Part shown: in pieces, positions 50,561 to 62,190 of the stretch | How the letters are laid out: every line of letters begins with the position of its first letter | How positions within the stretch are numbered: the first letter of the stretch is position 1 | Source of the DNA: Aplectana chamaeleonis | Lineage: Eukaryota > Nematoda > Chromadorea > Rhabditida > Cosmocercidae | Length of the DNA stretch: 64,000 nucleotides | Assembly (NCBI GenBank): GCA_029168955.1 | Contig: JAPDOI010001824.1 | Span: forward strand, 1 to 64,000 | Reading direction: 5' to 3' | Notes under the pieces: generated by a model | Seen by the model: only the letters and a program-made list of their open reading frames with translations | Database searches by the model: none | Told to the model about the DNA's origin: nothing | Made by a program: the position numbers and the translations under genes

Positions 50561-50925
50561 AAACTACTCAAGTGAACTTAATCTTTGTTTTCCACTTTGC
50601 CGATTTTTTTTTGCAAAAAATAATCTTATCACACGCATGTTCGACTGTTAGGATCTCTTGAGTAAAACAGTATCGATCATCGGATCGTTAGCGTTTATCA
50701 TGGCGCTTCAGCTCCTTGTGCTAGATGAACGGTAGATAATTTTTAGGCCTCAGAACTGTTTCCACTAAGCGATAAAATTACGTTAACGCATTAGGCTCCG
50801 TCCATAGCAGACGACCAGCGGCAAAGCGTCAAGGCGTCAAAGCTTCTTGCTCCAGCGCTGAAACGCTGGCGCATAACGCTCGACGGCTGGCGCATTCAAC
50901 GTGTCCGAGGACGGCACGTGGTTAA

Positions 50926-51519
50926 GGGGTCTTTTATACTTCCGCCGCGGCGCGGCGAGATGCAATACAGACGTATCGATCAAGCGGCGCAGCCTCGCGG
51001 CGCCGCGAGGCGTTTAGAGTTTTTCTGCTTGAAATCTTCCAACATCGCCGCACGCGGCCGCCGCCCGGGTGCTGCCGCGCCGCCCGGGGAGAATGGGCGA
51101 CCGCGTGCGATCCTCTTTAGCATCACATGCTTTTTTGCTGATATTTCATATACATTCTCAATTTGGCTCCTCTGATTGATCGCTAAAATTTCTTTTCGAG
51201 GTGCTGGAAGTTGTTTAGAGTAGGCTGGGTTGTAGTTCTTTTTTTTTGCTCTTAAAATAATTTTTCTATAGAGAAAAATTTCCAGAAGACTGTCTGCTTT
51301 CGAGTGCTGTGTTATGATACAAAAGATTATAAATGCTCCTTTTGCAGAAGAAATCACTCATTAGAGTCGACCTTGTGCTATGCGAGAGCTACTACAGGCT
51401 GTGTTTAGCATCGTTCTGCGACTTCGCCGCGTCAGTTCGTCGCAGCTCGATTATACATCATAGTGACGCGATTTTCAAGCGGCGCGGCGCCGCTCCGCAG
51501 TGGAAGTATAAACGACCCC
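50926..51519. mobile_element. PIF/Harbinger-like MITE, 594 bp, TAA duplication
   Basis: Ends GGGGTCTTTTATACTTCCGC and, as complement, GGGGTCGTTTATACTTCCAC; TAA at 50923-50925 and 51520-51522. GC-rich arms (CGCGGCGCGGCG) enclose an A/T-rich centre. Non-coding. Confidence 0.75.
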
Positions 51520-52725
51520 TAACGATGGTATCGATAATATTAGTGACAGCCATAACGGTTACTATGCCTCCACCGTCAGCGACTGGCCGGCTACAGTGGT
51601 CGCTGGGGAGTCAGATCAATAACAAATGCTGAAGATGCAAACCCCCAGCGTCATATTACGGTCACTTGACGCTAGGATGTCTGCTATGGACACAGCCTTA
51701 TTGAAATCTCAGACGTTGCGAATCGCCATCAGAGGCTTTAAACATGGGATTAAGACAAAAATAAACAATCGTGGCTTCTTAAGAGGGCGTAAAGGCACTG
51801 AACAACCGAGAAATATTTTTTGGATTCCATACTTACCTTGGAGAAGATCACAAACTGTATATATTGGTATCTTTGAAATGCTTCAAGGCCCCTGCATACG
51901 GAGTTATGGCTCCTGGAATATGCGCAAACTATGTGGACGAGTTGTCTCATGCAGACGATTCTCTTCATTCGCACCAGCGAATCAGGATGGAAAGACAAGG
52001 GAATGAAAATCGAAGACGCAGTTGAATTTGTCCCGCCTATGAAACCGCTATCGGATTCAAAAATCGAGAAAAGGGGCGTGGCCCGCGGTAGTGGTTGAAG
52101 GGTCGGACCAGGGATGAGCGGAATTAAATTATCAAACTTTGGAAATCGGTTGTCGTGTTTCGGTACAAATTTTTTCACGGATTCGCGAAATCGGGTGCGA
52201 AGCGCCCTAAAACGCGCGGAAATGTGGTTTTGGGAGCTCGAAACGCGAAATTTTTCGTTGAATTATATTGATAGGCTGGTCTCATGTCAATTGATCGAGA
52301 ATTTCCGCGTTCCGCAGTGCCTTGTGCGTCTTTGGGAAAAAGCTAAGCGGAGCGGAAGGCAAAACAAAACATTCGAAAATACCGGTTCCGGAAACGCGAA
52401 GTTCCGCTTATCCCTGGGTCGAACCCGTAATGGTCGATAGTATCTCGCTAACTGGATGTGAGATCGCACCTTTGGCAAGTGTTTTATTACAGGAAGGTTG
52501 TACTATATACATAATTACAATCCAAAAGGTCTCAGCGATCCTTTTCACTTTTTTTCGTTTTCCTTTTCTTCCCCAATCGGATCACCATTATACGCAGTCG
52601 CATCAGTTTTTCTGCCAGTCTGTGATGTTTGCCCTTTTTCTAGGTGATGAAGAAATCATCTGCTGTCGTTCGATCGAGTTTATCCGCAATGAGACGTTTC
52701 ACTTCCACTTGACCTTTTAACACGC
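51520..52725. other. No gene recognised; distant relatives of the TTAA families
   Basis: 51780-52100 resembles the interior of the AGGCACAGT... families (for example CGGAGTTATGGCTCCTGG and GTGGACGAGTTGTCTCATGC compared with 61205 and 33430). The rest is unassigned. Confidence 0.35.
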
Positions 52726-53195
52726 CGCTTCAAGACACAGAACACCCAGAACTTTTTTCGTTTTTATTTTCGTCTTAGAGAGAGTAGCATGCTGATCACA
52801 GTGGTATCTCTAAAATCGTCCAAGACCCCGTGTGAACAGAGTTATGGCATTCCAAAGATGCCTACATATATTATGAGGGTGAAAAAATGGTGGACGAGTT
52901 GACTCAGGCCTGTAATTCTTTTCATGCGCAATCGTCGCGCGAGGGCGAGCTAGGATAAAGAGACAGTAAGGCAATAGACTGAGGAACGACGATTTGTTGA
53001 GAATTCATCAATCCATCTAGCCGTTATCGAGTTCAGAAATTCGGAAGGGGGTGTGGCCCGTCGCGGTGAGAGGAGGAGGACGGGCCTGTGGTGGTCGCTT
53101 ATATCTCGCTTATTTGAAGGAATTGAGGTCTAGCTTTTGACGCATGTTATACAGGAAGGGTCTACTAACAAGAAAATAAAAATCACAAAATTTAC

Positions 53196-53646
53196 AGGTA
53201 CAATACACCCTCAGACATGAATTTTGTGATCTTCATTTGTTTGTGTAGTAGACCACTCCTGTATAACACGTGCAAAGTGCGAGATCCCGATTCCTCCAAA
53301 TAAGGGAGATATGAGCCAACACCACAGGCCCGACCCCCATCCTGATTTTCGACCTCGATATCGGCTGGATGGATGGATGAATTTTAACCGAGCCTATGTT
53401 ATTCACTCCATTAATGATTTTTGTCCTTCTCCTGACTCGCTCTCACGCAACGGCTGCGAATGAAAAGAAATACAAGCCTGAGACAATTAGTCCATCAATT
53501 CTCCGCCCTTAAATAATAGGTTTTTTTGAGGAGCTATAACTCCTTTCGTAAGGGTTCTTGAACGATTCCTAAGCTGTGATCAGCGTGTGATTTTCTCCGA
53601 TATATACATGAAAACAGGAAAATAATTCTGTTTGTGTTCTGTGCCT
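53196..53646. mobile_element. TTAA element, ACAGTACACCCTCAG family, first of a chain
   Basis: Starts AGGTACAATACACCCTCAGA after TTAC (53192-53195) and ends TTCTGTGCCT before TTAA (53647-53650). To its left, 52730-53191 is an inverted, end-clipped copy of the same family (GTTATACAGGAAGGGTCTAC against GTAGACCACTCCTGTATAAC). Confidence 0.65.
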
Positions 53647-53650
53647 TTAA

Positions 53651-54139
53651 AGGCACAGTACACCCTCAGACATGAATTTTGTGATCTTCATTTGATTGTG
53701 TAGGAGACCCCTCGTGTATAACACGTGCCAAATAAGAGATCTCAATTCCTCCAAATAAGCGAGATATAAGCGACCACCACAGGCCCGACCCCCTTCGCTC
53801 GCCACCACAGGCCCGCCCCCTCCCTACCAGATTTACGGACTCGATAGAGGCTAAACGAATGGATGAATTCTCAACATGTCGTCGTTCTTCAGTCCATTTT
53901 CGGTCTCTCTCCTCATCCAGTTTTCCTCGCGTTCAGAGATTGCGAATGAAGAGAAATACAGGCCTGAGACAACTCGTCCCCGAAATTTTCGTCCTCAAAA
54001 TGCAGGCACTTTCAAGGAGCCATATCTCTGTTTTATAGGGGGTCTTGGACGATTTTAGAGATACAATTGTGATCAGAGAGTGGCTCCCTCCGAAATAAGC
54101 ATGGGTTCTGAAAAATATTTTTTTGGGTGTCCTGTGCCT
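53651..54139. mobile_element. TTAA element, same family, second of the chain
   Basis: Starts AGGCACAGTACACCCTCAGA at the shared TTAA (53647-53650) and ends GTCCTGTGCCT before TTAC (54140-54143). Direct repeat of the preceding element, with an extra GGCCCGCCCCCTCCC-like expansion at 53785-53825. Confidence 0.7.
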
Positions 54140-54143
54140 TTAC

Positions 54144-54711
54144 AGGTAGTTGCCACGATAAAAATCGTTTTCGAGTTTTCACCAGAAAACGAAGTTTCAG
54201 TTCCTGACAGCTTGATCAGTCAACAAAGAATATTGGGAAACGCTGCGTAACAGCTAAAATTAGCTCTTCTTCTTCTTGGAAGCCACATCTCAGCGGTGGA
54301 CGAGTTGCATGGGCCTAAAATAGACACTGAAGGCAATTAACACAAATTTTCAATGCGAACTGATTTTAATTTTAGTGAGACAGGAGTACGAGAGATGAAA
54401 CAAGAGAGCAGAGTAGCTACATAAAACAAGGAAATTCGCTAAAGTGTCTGAGCAGAACAGCGTGCGCGGATGCGCCCCAACGCTGAAACTCAGCCGCACT
54501 CGCGCTCCAATGCTAACGGAGAAGTGTGCCAGACCCATCCACGCTAAAGTCGGCCGTGAGTGGAAAGGGGCTTCGCGAGCGGATCTCTGAGTCAATTTAA
54601 TTTCTTTCGGGCTCGTTTTTTTCGTTCTACACCCCTGTCGCTTTAGAGAGACCTTGGTCTTTCGATTTCCTGCGAAAAACTGAAGGCGAAATTTATAGCG
54701 GACACTATCTT
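54144..54711. mobile_element. TTAA element of a third family, third of the chain
   Basis: Starts AGGTAGTTGCCACGATAAAA and ends, as complement, AGATAGTGTCCGCTATAAAT before TTAA (54712-54715). Its ends differ from the two preceding elements; it joins them only through the target tetranucleotide. Confidence 0.6.
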
Positions 54712-54715
54712 TAAA

Positions 54716-57244
54716 GACAGCAGATACGCTCGAAAAAGTTGTTGAGATAACTACGCTACTTGGGTTCTATGGCCCCTAGTATGTAGAACGCTCACGACGA
54801 TGGAAGCGTCAAAAACGAATGAAAACTACTAAATTTGAGTCGAAAATTTTCGTCAGCCACGCCCATGAGCTTTCAACCCCGCCCCCTCAATATACGAATA
54901 CGGTCACTTCGGCCGGTTTTTAAAGCTTCCAACGAGGAGAGCGTTCTAGTACAGGCTAAAAGAGTCTATTGGATTCGCTATCCCAACCGTTTTATCGTTA
55001 ATATTAGCTTTTTCAGCCGCTCGGGCAAAACTCTTCCGATTTTACCCCATATTAAAAACAGCCGTTATTCCTGTATTTGCATGCAGTTTTCGTCGGTTTT
55101 TTCGTTAGTTTCCCATACTACAAGCTTCAAACCTTCGATTTAAGACATAAAATCGATACCATTCTGAGCGCATCTGCTGGTTCTAAATGGGACATGTGAC
55201 ATGCTGCGAACCCTATGTTTTAGGTTTTCCATAGTTTTTTGGAGTTCGAAGGGCGCACTCCTCCGTGTTTGGTAAAAAAACGAAATAGCTGGCCATAAAG
55301 GTTGGTCGGGAAACGAATAATTGAGTCTGGTATCCATAAATCACGCAAGTGACACAATTATGCTCTCAAGTACGAGATCCAGGCATCTGAGTATGCTTTG
55401 GATCAACCAGAGGTGTTTTTGATAAATCTTATTATCTCTTGAAATAAGCGACTAAACTTGTTGTTGATATTTCCGGGAGAAAGCTAATTTCCGGGAATCG
55501 CCGATACTCAATAGTTTCCTCGGAAAGCCTCTAAGGTTCCACAGCGCTCTTCAGCACTCATCAAAAACTACTCCCAACCACTTCAAAACGCTGTTGAGGT
55601 ATACACAAAAAAGCGCGAGAAATCTCTCAATCGACTCCAGTTTGGCTACTTTGCAAAATCGTGGCGGATTACACATTCCATAAGCTTGCAAATTTCGCTT
55701 CATCGCCTATTTCAACTAGCCTTGAAGATTTACTAAATTAAAAAAAAAAACTTATTGTACTTTATTACAAGAACACTGCACCTGCACCCATGCGTTCAAG
55801 ACTTCCCCAAAACGCTCTTAATAATTAGAAACCCGATACACCTCAATAAAATTGTCTTCTAATGACGTTGTCTCACATTATTCATTACACTTGCACACTC
55901 TTGAACGGTGTGGATCGGAGTGGGACCCTCACTCTCGAGCAGAAACAGTGGAACACCGGCTAAGCCTTTACTTTCAAACTACATGTTCCACACGTCTCAT
56001 CGCTCTACGCGAAAGTCGATTGCGTGCAAAATTTCAAGAATCGTCTCTAGCATGTTTGAAGATTTACAGATTGATCTCAATCAGTCGTGCTTATACCAGT
56101 ATTTGATCCGCTTCAAACCCTTCTTTCGCCACGTAATGGGCAAGGCGATCGGCTTCTTTTCGAGACTTCAATCCACACGCGATCATTGGAGGACATTACG
56201 ATCCACATTCCGCATAACTGCTAATCCTCATCCTTCATCCAGAAAGCGCTAGGATATGTAGTTTAGACTAGCGCGCTGGTTTTTTGTTTCCATCTCCGAG
56301 CTTCTCACCTTCGTTTGTTGGAGAGACGTCTTCATTCGATAGGAATGTGATCCTTCAGCGAACGCCTCCGCTTTTGACGGTTTCACTTTTATGTTATGAT
56401 TTGATTCTCTGCGAAACCCGGCAATTTTTCCAAATCCCGTTCGGAATGTTATGCTATATAAAAATATATTATTAAACTCGGATATGAATCGATTATTAGT
56501 TAAACAAATACTTGAACGTTTAAATATTCGATCACTTAAAAATCTTACTCTCATAATTCTCCGAGGCGCCTGACAGTTCGACTCGTTTTCCCAAATTTTC
56601 TGGCCACTGCTGTTGCTGTCCGGCGAACTGAATGAGCCTGGACAGCAACAGAAGATGCTAGATCGTTGGGAGAATGAGCAGAAGACTCAGAAGGCTCCGA
56701 AACCTGTGCGGTGTGACATGGGGCTGAGAATCGGCAGAGAATCTTTTGCTTTTTTCTCCAGAAAATTTCTCAGAGTGCTTGTTTTTTTAAATAATCATTG
56801 AACGTATAAAACAATTAATTTCATTGAAAGCAATACCCTGCGAGGATACCCACGCTAGAAATGATGAAAACTAGGAGTGTCCCTTCCCGAAACCTAGATT
56901 TCAAGAAGTCACAAGCTCAAAACGGTAGGTGGACGCCAGAAATTAAATTTCTATTCACCTATACTTCGATTCGGTGGTTCCCTTGGGCCCTGAACGCAAA
57001 TTTTTAGTTCGTTTTTATTTTGTCAAATGATTGTGGTAAGTAACGTATTGTGTACAACATCTTTTTTTTTACCGTGATGCACCGAAATCGTTCGAAAACA
57101 GAACAAACTACATATTTGTGTATGGAACTCCAGGTGTTCTCTCGGACAAAGTCAATACTGAGGAAAATCTTTCCTGCGTTTCATTTATAGCTTTTAGCTT
57201 GCGGATTTTTGGGATCTACGCTCGAGGAAGGTGATATCGACGTT
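54716..57244. other. No gene recognised
   Basis: Another TTAA-type end (AGACAGCAGATACGCTCG) starts at 54716, but its partner was not identified. 56975-57030 holds a weak copy of the recurrent GAACGC-AAATTTTTAG motif of the 8911 family. No supported exon. Confidence 0.3.
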
Positions 57245-57248
57245 TTGA

Positions 57249-57738
57249 AGGCGGTGCTCACGATGATTTTCGTCCCCGAGTTTTTCACATAAAACAATGC
57301 GTTGGCCTCCAAGTGATACCAAAATTACGGAGAAACGGCGAGAAACGCATTAGAACGTCGTATTTCAGTGACATTATTCTGTAACATGGACTGACTAGTT
57401 GCCCAGTTTTATGAATATGTTCTCAGGTGTTGTCACCGGTGGTAAATTGGGTCAGTCGAAAATAGAGGAATGTTTTATTCAAAGCAGGATTGGTTAGGGC
57501 CCTAAGGGAAGAACGGCGCAATATAGAGTAGAGAATTGCAAAGGATGGGTTCACAAAGGATTTCATTGTCACAACAAACACTTCCTGTGATACTCAAGAG
57601 GCGGGGTGATACTTAGGGGTTTCGTGAACTTCTGGTGCGTTTTACTCAATTTCTACGTCATTTTAGTTCTATCCGGGGCCACCACCTAATCAATATTGCG
57701 AATGATCTCAAAATTAAAGATTATCGTGAAAACTGCCT
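57249..57738. mobile_element. TTAA element, AGGCAGTGTTCACG family, copy 2
   Basis: Left AGGCGGTGCTCACGATGATT after TTGA (57245-57248), right complement AGGCAGTTTTCACGATAATC before TTAA (57739-57742). Matches 38506-38988 along its length. Confidence 0.75.
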
Positions 57739-57742
57739 TTAA

Positions 57743-58310
57743 AGGCATCGTTCGCGATGAAATTAACTTCTGAGTTTTCACTATATTTAGGAAGCTTTAG
57801 TACCGTACACAACAGCCACATTCAAAAAACCGCTAAAAAGTTACTGAAAACTGCTTTTCCGAACCCCTGTTTCTTCGTTTTCAGACCCCATTCAACCAAT
57901 CGACGCATGAGAGTGGAAGAGTTGATCGTTACGAATCACTGTGTTGACCCGTGATCTCCCGATCAGATCCCCTTCATCTTTCTTTCAGCTGATTTTCAAG
58001 GGAGAAAAGGTTGCCCGATATGTGCAAAAAAGGCATCCATGACGTAATCATATGATCTATTTCATCAACTTCCACGCATTTTTACTATATCACTTTTTAA
58101 TCAATTCCTTTCGTTTCCCATTAGGTGAACGGACGTAACAGATGATCGACCCAAAGGCCAACCCCCAAACCCAGAAAGACGTTTTCAACTAGAGATAACT
58201 CCATTTTGGTTGGATTTTAAGACTACAGACTTCGTAAATGACCTTATAAAGGCCCACTTGAACGATTTAACACAAAAACAGGAATTCGGTTTTTAGCGCG
58301 CACGATGCCT
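57743..58310. mobile_element. TTAA element, AGGCATCGTTCGCG family, chained between two other families
   Basis: Left AGGCATCGTTCGCGATGAAA, right complement AGGCATCGTGCGCGCTAAAA; TTAA at 57739-57742 (shared with the left neighbour) and 58311-58314 (shared with the right neighbour). Related to 60637-61096. Confidence 0.75.
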
Positions 58311-58314
58311 TTAA

Positions 58315-58650
58315 AGGCAGTGGTCACGATGAAAAACGTTATCGAGATCAAAAACAGCTGAGTTTCTAGGGGCCAAAGAAGCTAGTTCGTGCACACGTGC
58401 ACAGGGATGACGAAACAGATCGCAGTCTCATGCCGAGCAGTCAAAAATCATCGACATTCAGAGGACGAAATAAATGCAAATTTAACGAATAAAAACAGTT
58501 CATTGATTGACATTCAATTTCAAGGTAGCTGATGTTCTTGATATAAGAGGTCATCGATGCCGATGATGTAGATTCGAATTTGGCCCAAAACAGTGGTTTT
58601 TCCGCGATTTTTTCTTATAGGTCCTACTACTCGAGACCCAGGAAAGGAAC
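58315..58650. mobile_element. TTAA element, AGGCAGTGGTCACG family, right end lost
   Basis: Starts AGGCAGTGGTCACGATGAAA at the shared TTAA and follows 37708-38190 (GTGCACACGTGCACAGGG, ATCGCAGTCTCATGCCGAGC, CAATTTCAAGGTAGCTGATG), ending within the CCTACTACTCGAGACCCAGG block. Confidence 0.65.
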
Positions 58651-58779
58651 CAGTGGCATGTGCATGTCTGCAAGGTTTGTAGGTATGTTTCTACTCCACT
58701 TCGCTCACTTCTGACAGCACTAAAATGGTTCTTTTTGTTAGGCGTGAATAAACTGGCATCTAGATACGTATTCTCTGTT

Positions 58780-58930
58780 TCCGAGTGAAATTTTTTTACC
58801 GTTCTTCGCGTGCGTCTGCGCGCGTACGCAGTGCCTTCTTCCCACACTTCCTCTCTGTCTGTACCCTCGCTCCGCACAAGCGCGCGAGGGAACAGAGTGA
58901 ATTTGGCTTGGAACCAGAGTATAACTTCTA
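58780..58930. repeat. Dispersed repeat, inverted relative of 10225-10380
   Basis: CGTGCGTCTGCGCGCGTACG and GAGGGAACAGAGTGAATTTG match the reverse complement of 10225-10380. Confidence 0.55.
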
Positions 58931-59024
58931 AGATTTCTGAATATTCGAGTACCGCAACTTCTCTTGAAGATGTACATGTATTTTGATTATCTAGACCTCT
59001 TTTTAAATGTACTCCAAATAAAGG

Positions 59025-59682
59025 ATGTGCGCCTATTTTTTGGCTTTATTTTTGCTCGGAATTCTCATAGCGGAGATTTTTATCACGAAACTCTTAAATT
59101 CGCCACCAGTATCGAGAAAAGTCAGCTATTCAAGTCCGACTGAGGCATCGTTCACGCTCGCTAATACATATTATCGCCCTTTTCTAAGCCGTGAACCCAT
59201 TTTATATTCTCAATTACCAATCCCTAGCCTATTTTGAAATGTTCTGCTAGTAGGGATTATAACTAGATAATTTCTCTAATTTTCAATTAGTTGGGCTACT
59301 CGAAAAATCATGCTGCTCGCATTTTTTCAGAGAGTCCGAAGGTACCGCTATTGAGTTTTGGGTTCTTACAGAGGACCGAAATGATCCAAAGGAATTTCTT
59401 GCTGATTTGAAAAAAATTTCACATTTCTCGTTTTTGACAAAATCAATGTTTTCTACGCTTTTCCAAAGCGCACCCATACCGCTAGACTTACAATCGTGGA
59501 CAAACTGTAAGGCAGGCGGTACAATAAAACAACCTCTTGCTTATCTACTTAGACAGACAACTTCCGCAGTGTACATACTCCACCACCTCAACATGAAACG
59601 ATGTGAGTCCACTGCCACCTTTTTTGTAAACTTGAATACCTGTGGATGTGGTGGTAATGCCTCCCTAAAACCCTTGGCGTAA
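59025..59682 (+). CDS. Candidate exons of an unrecognised membrane or secreted protein
   Basis: An ATG at 59025 begins MCAYFLALFLLGILIAEIFI, a signal-anchor-like segment, then SPTEASFTLANTYYRPFLSR. A second stretch follows a good acceptor (CGCATTTTTTCAG, about 59328) and reads EFWVLTEDRNDPKEFLADL and TKSMFSTLFQSAPIPLDLQS, with possible donors GTAAGG at 59508 and GTGAGT at 59602. The composition is protein-like, but I could not join the two stretches in phase through any visible donor, so the model is incomplete. No family is recognised. Confidence 0.25.
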
Positions 59683-60315
59683 AATGAGTCTGCAACGGAT
59701 CCATTGCGGAGATGTGATCGCTTCCATGTTGTCATAAAGCACGGATTAATTCGTCTTCTTATGGTTAGGCATTAGGAGCGATGGATGGATAGATACCAGA
59801 TAGGATCGCGGTTGGAAGGTGCGACACGGTCACCTCCGTCAATAATGTCTTCATGATGCGGCGGAAGATCCATCAGATGGGATCGTTTTACGAGACACAC
59901 AGGAATGCACATACTTAGTACATGTGTAGGTTTCTTAAGGCTGATTTATCCCCTCTGTGAGATCTAGCATTGCTCAACTCGGCTCTGTAATACATCATTT
60001 GCGGGTTACTAAATAACTATATTCTAATTAATGTACGTGCCGAAACCCCGGTGACTGTAGAAAAATCCAGTGAAGGTGCGAAGCGCTATGGGTTCTCTCC
60101 AAGGGTTGGCGTGCCGAGAATTCTGCATTCCGAACTGTCGGCTTCATTTTGTATAATGGGAACAGGTACTCAAGCAAGCCTGTGAGAAACATGCATCTCC
60201 TCATTGTTTTCGTAGGAAGGGTTTTGTCGCCCGGCGTCGCTCGTTCCCGCATGCAGTCGAGTTTTTGTCTTCTTATCGCTTATTATCACTTCCGAACACT
60301 ACGTAAAATTGTATA

Positions 60316-60508
60316 CTGTCCTTACAGAAACGAAATTCGGGTCCACAGTTGCTAAGAGCGGCTGTGGCGTGCGCGCTCCTCGCTGATAATAGTGCTAGGA
60401 TCTTGTGGTCCCGCAACGACTCTGATCCAGCCCGATTATCATCAGGGTGCGTGAGGCAACAGCTGTTGTCCACAAATGCGGAGCGGAATTTCGTTGCGAT
60501 AAGGACAG
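60316..60508. mobile_element. MITE with TA duplication, 193 bp
   Basis: Ends CTGTCCTTACAGAAACGAAA and, as complement, CTGTCCTTATCGCAACGAAA; TA at 60314-60315 and 60509-60510. Tc1/mariner-type target; no coding. Confidence 0.7.
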
Positions 60509-60636
60509 TAGTTTTCACGCTTTCAGTACTTGTTTTCATTCAAAGAAAAACTAGCTCGGTTTCTTATAGCATTAATGCTTCTTTGGGCTTCATTGTTTTA
60601 AACTATGAAAGGAAGCAGAACAAACTCTTCACTTAA

Positions 60637-61096
60637 AGGCATCGTTCGCGCTGAAAATCAATTTTTATTTTTCAGGCTCAATTTCATGATTGAGCCAGGT
60701 AGACCACACTGGTAAACTTTGGCGCGTTAAAAACGTTGGACAATGAGGTTGGAAGGCGCCAAAGATGAAGATCCGCCACCAATTCTCACCAGTCATCTAG
60801 CACTTTTTCCAACAATGTTGGTGCGAGCGTAAGACAACATGAAAAATAGTTACGGCACGAACTCCACATGCAGAAAAACTCCGAAAATGACAGTGACGAG
60901 GCCTCCAGAAGCAGAAAAACTTCAAAAAAGATTTTGGCGCGAAATTCAAATTCGTATTTACATTGTGTTCCGATTGACTTTTCTTCACAAATAAAAGTTT
61001 TTCATGGGCCCCCTTCGACATTTTCGTTCACTAGAGAGGCCAAGCTACACGAAAACATGAAAAAATAATATTCGGTTTTCTGCGCGTACGATGCCT
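60637..61096. mobile_element. TTAA element, AGGCATCGTTCGCG family, copy 2
   Basis: Left AGGCATCGTTCGCGCTGAAA after TTAA (60633-60636), right complement AGGCATCGTACGCGCAGAAA before TTAA (61097-61100), which is shared with the next element. Confidence 0.75.
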
Positions 61097-61100
61097 TTAA

Positions 61101-61557
61101 AGACACAGTCCAACCTCGAAAACGATTTTTCGCTTTTCTGCCTATCTTGGAAAAAATTTCACGCTGATCACAATGGTGTTTTCAAAATCGCTCAGAACTT
61201 AATACGAACGGAGTTATGGCTCATCAAATATTCCGATTTTGAATTCCGTTGTCTCGAGCCTGTATTTGCTCGTTGTTCGCAGCCATCGTTTTGTAGCAGG
61301 CCACAATATAAAGCCAGACCGAAAACAAATTGAAGAACATGGGTTTTGAATGAAATCGTTCGCGCGTCTCTTCCCTATTGAGGTCGGAAACCTGGCGGTG
61401 GGCGTTACCCATTTTTTCTTTAAAGGGGGCGCGGCCAACTTTTTCCTAGCTTTTTCTCGCTTATTTGAGTGAATTGAGATTTCGCGCTTGGCAGGGTTGC
61501 TATAGACGGCGACCAGACCAAAATATCAAAAATTACCCCTGAGGTTGGACTGTGCCT
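61101..61557 (+). mobile_element. TTAA element, AGGCACAGTCCAACC family, intact copy
   Basis: Left AGACACAGTCCAACCTCG, right complement AGGCACAGTCCAACCTCAGG; TTAA at 61097-61100 and 61558-61561. It is the most complete copy of the family in the window (others at 13139, 32580, 33275). Confidence 0.75.
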
Positions 61558-61761
61558 TTAAACCTTTATTGTCAGCGTTTCGAACCTGATACTCGAGAAA
61601 AAAGACATCAAGAAAGGTTTCATGTTTTTTCTCTTGGGCCTCAGATTCGAGCTTCGTCAATGCGGTCCAAGGAAGAGATTTCTCCCGCTTCCACTCACTT
61701 GTTTCGCTTCAATGTCTTAGAAGTCTGACTACTGTTGGCTAATGTTTGCAATACAGCGCGT

Positions 61762-61870
61762 CTCAAAATTATACGATATACTCCGATTTCCGTAATTCTG
61801 GACTTCGAGGAAGTTTAGTGGACAAGCGGGGAACGCCGATCGACGCAGCACCATAGGGCACCCCTGGGTA
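61762..61870. repeat. Solo end resembling the Tc1-like element TIR
   Basis: CTCAAAATTATACGATATAC and CTCCGATTTCCGTAATTCTG follow the outer TIR of the element at 20212 (CAAAACTATATGACATACCC, CGATTTCCGCGGATCTG). No partner end nearby. Confidence 0.45.
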
Positions 61871-61894
61871 GTATACTTGTTCCAAATGAAATTT

Positions 61895-62190
61895 ATTCCG
61901 AATTTCCGACTTTTCGGCTATTTTTGGGTTTCGCACTTTTTCGAGTATCCGACTTTCCCTTTATACTCGGATTTTTAAATTTTTCGGATATCCGACTTCT
62001 CGACTTCAGTCGTATATCGCACTTTTTCGGATTTCCGCCATTTCGACACTATAGTCTCTTACTGCACTTTTTCGGAAATCCGACTTTCGGAATACAGTCG
62101 AATTTGGGACTTTTCGACTATCGTCGAAAAAATCACTTTTTCGAAAATTCGAGTTTTCGAATGCAAAGTCTACTTTTTTATCCGACTATG
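61895..62190 (+). repeat. Minisatellite of TTTTTCGGATATCCGACTTT-like units
   Basis: CACTTTTTCG recurs at about 61937, 62030, 62085 and 62139, alternating with TCCGACTTT and a TATAGTCG- or CAGTCG-like spacer. Unit length is roughly 40-55 bp with much variation. The block is a run of TTTTCGGA words and explains the open frame across it. Confidence 0.65.

Noticed and set aside
52425..52445. GGGTTCGACCC on the minus strand, B-box-like
   Set aside because: T-stem pairing fails and no acceptor or D arm can be drawn.
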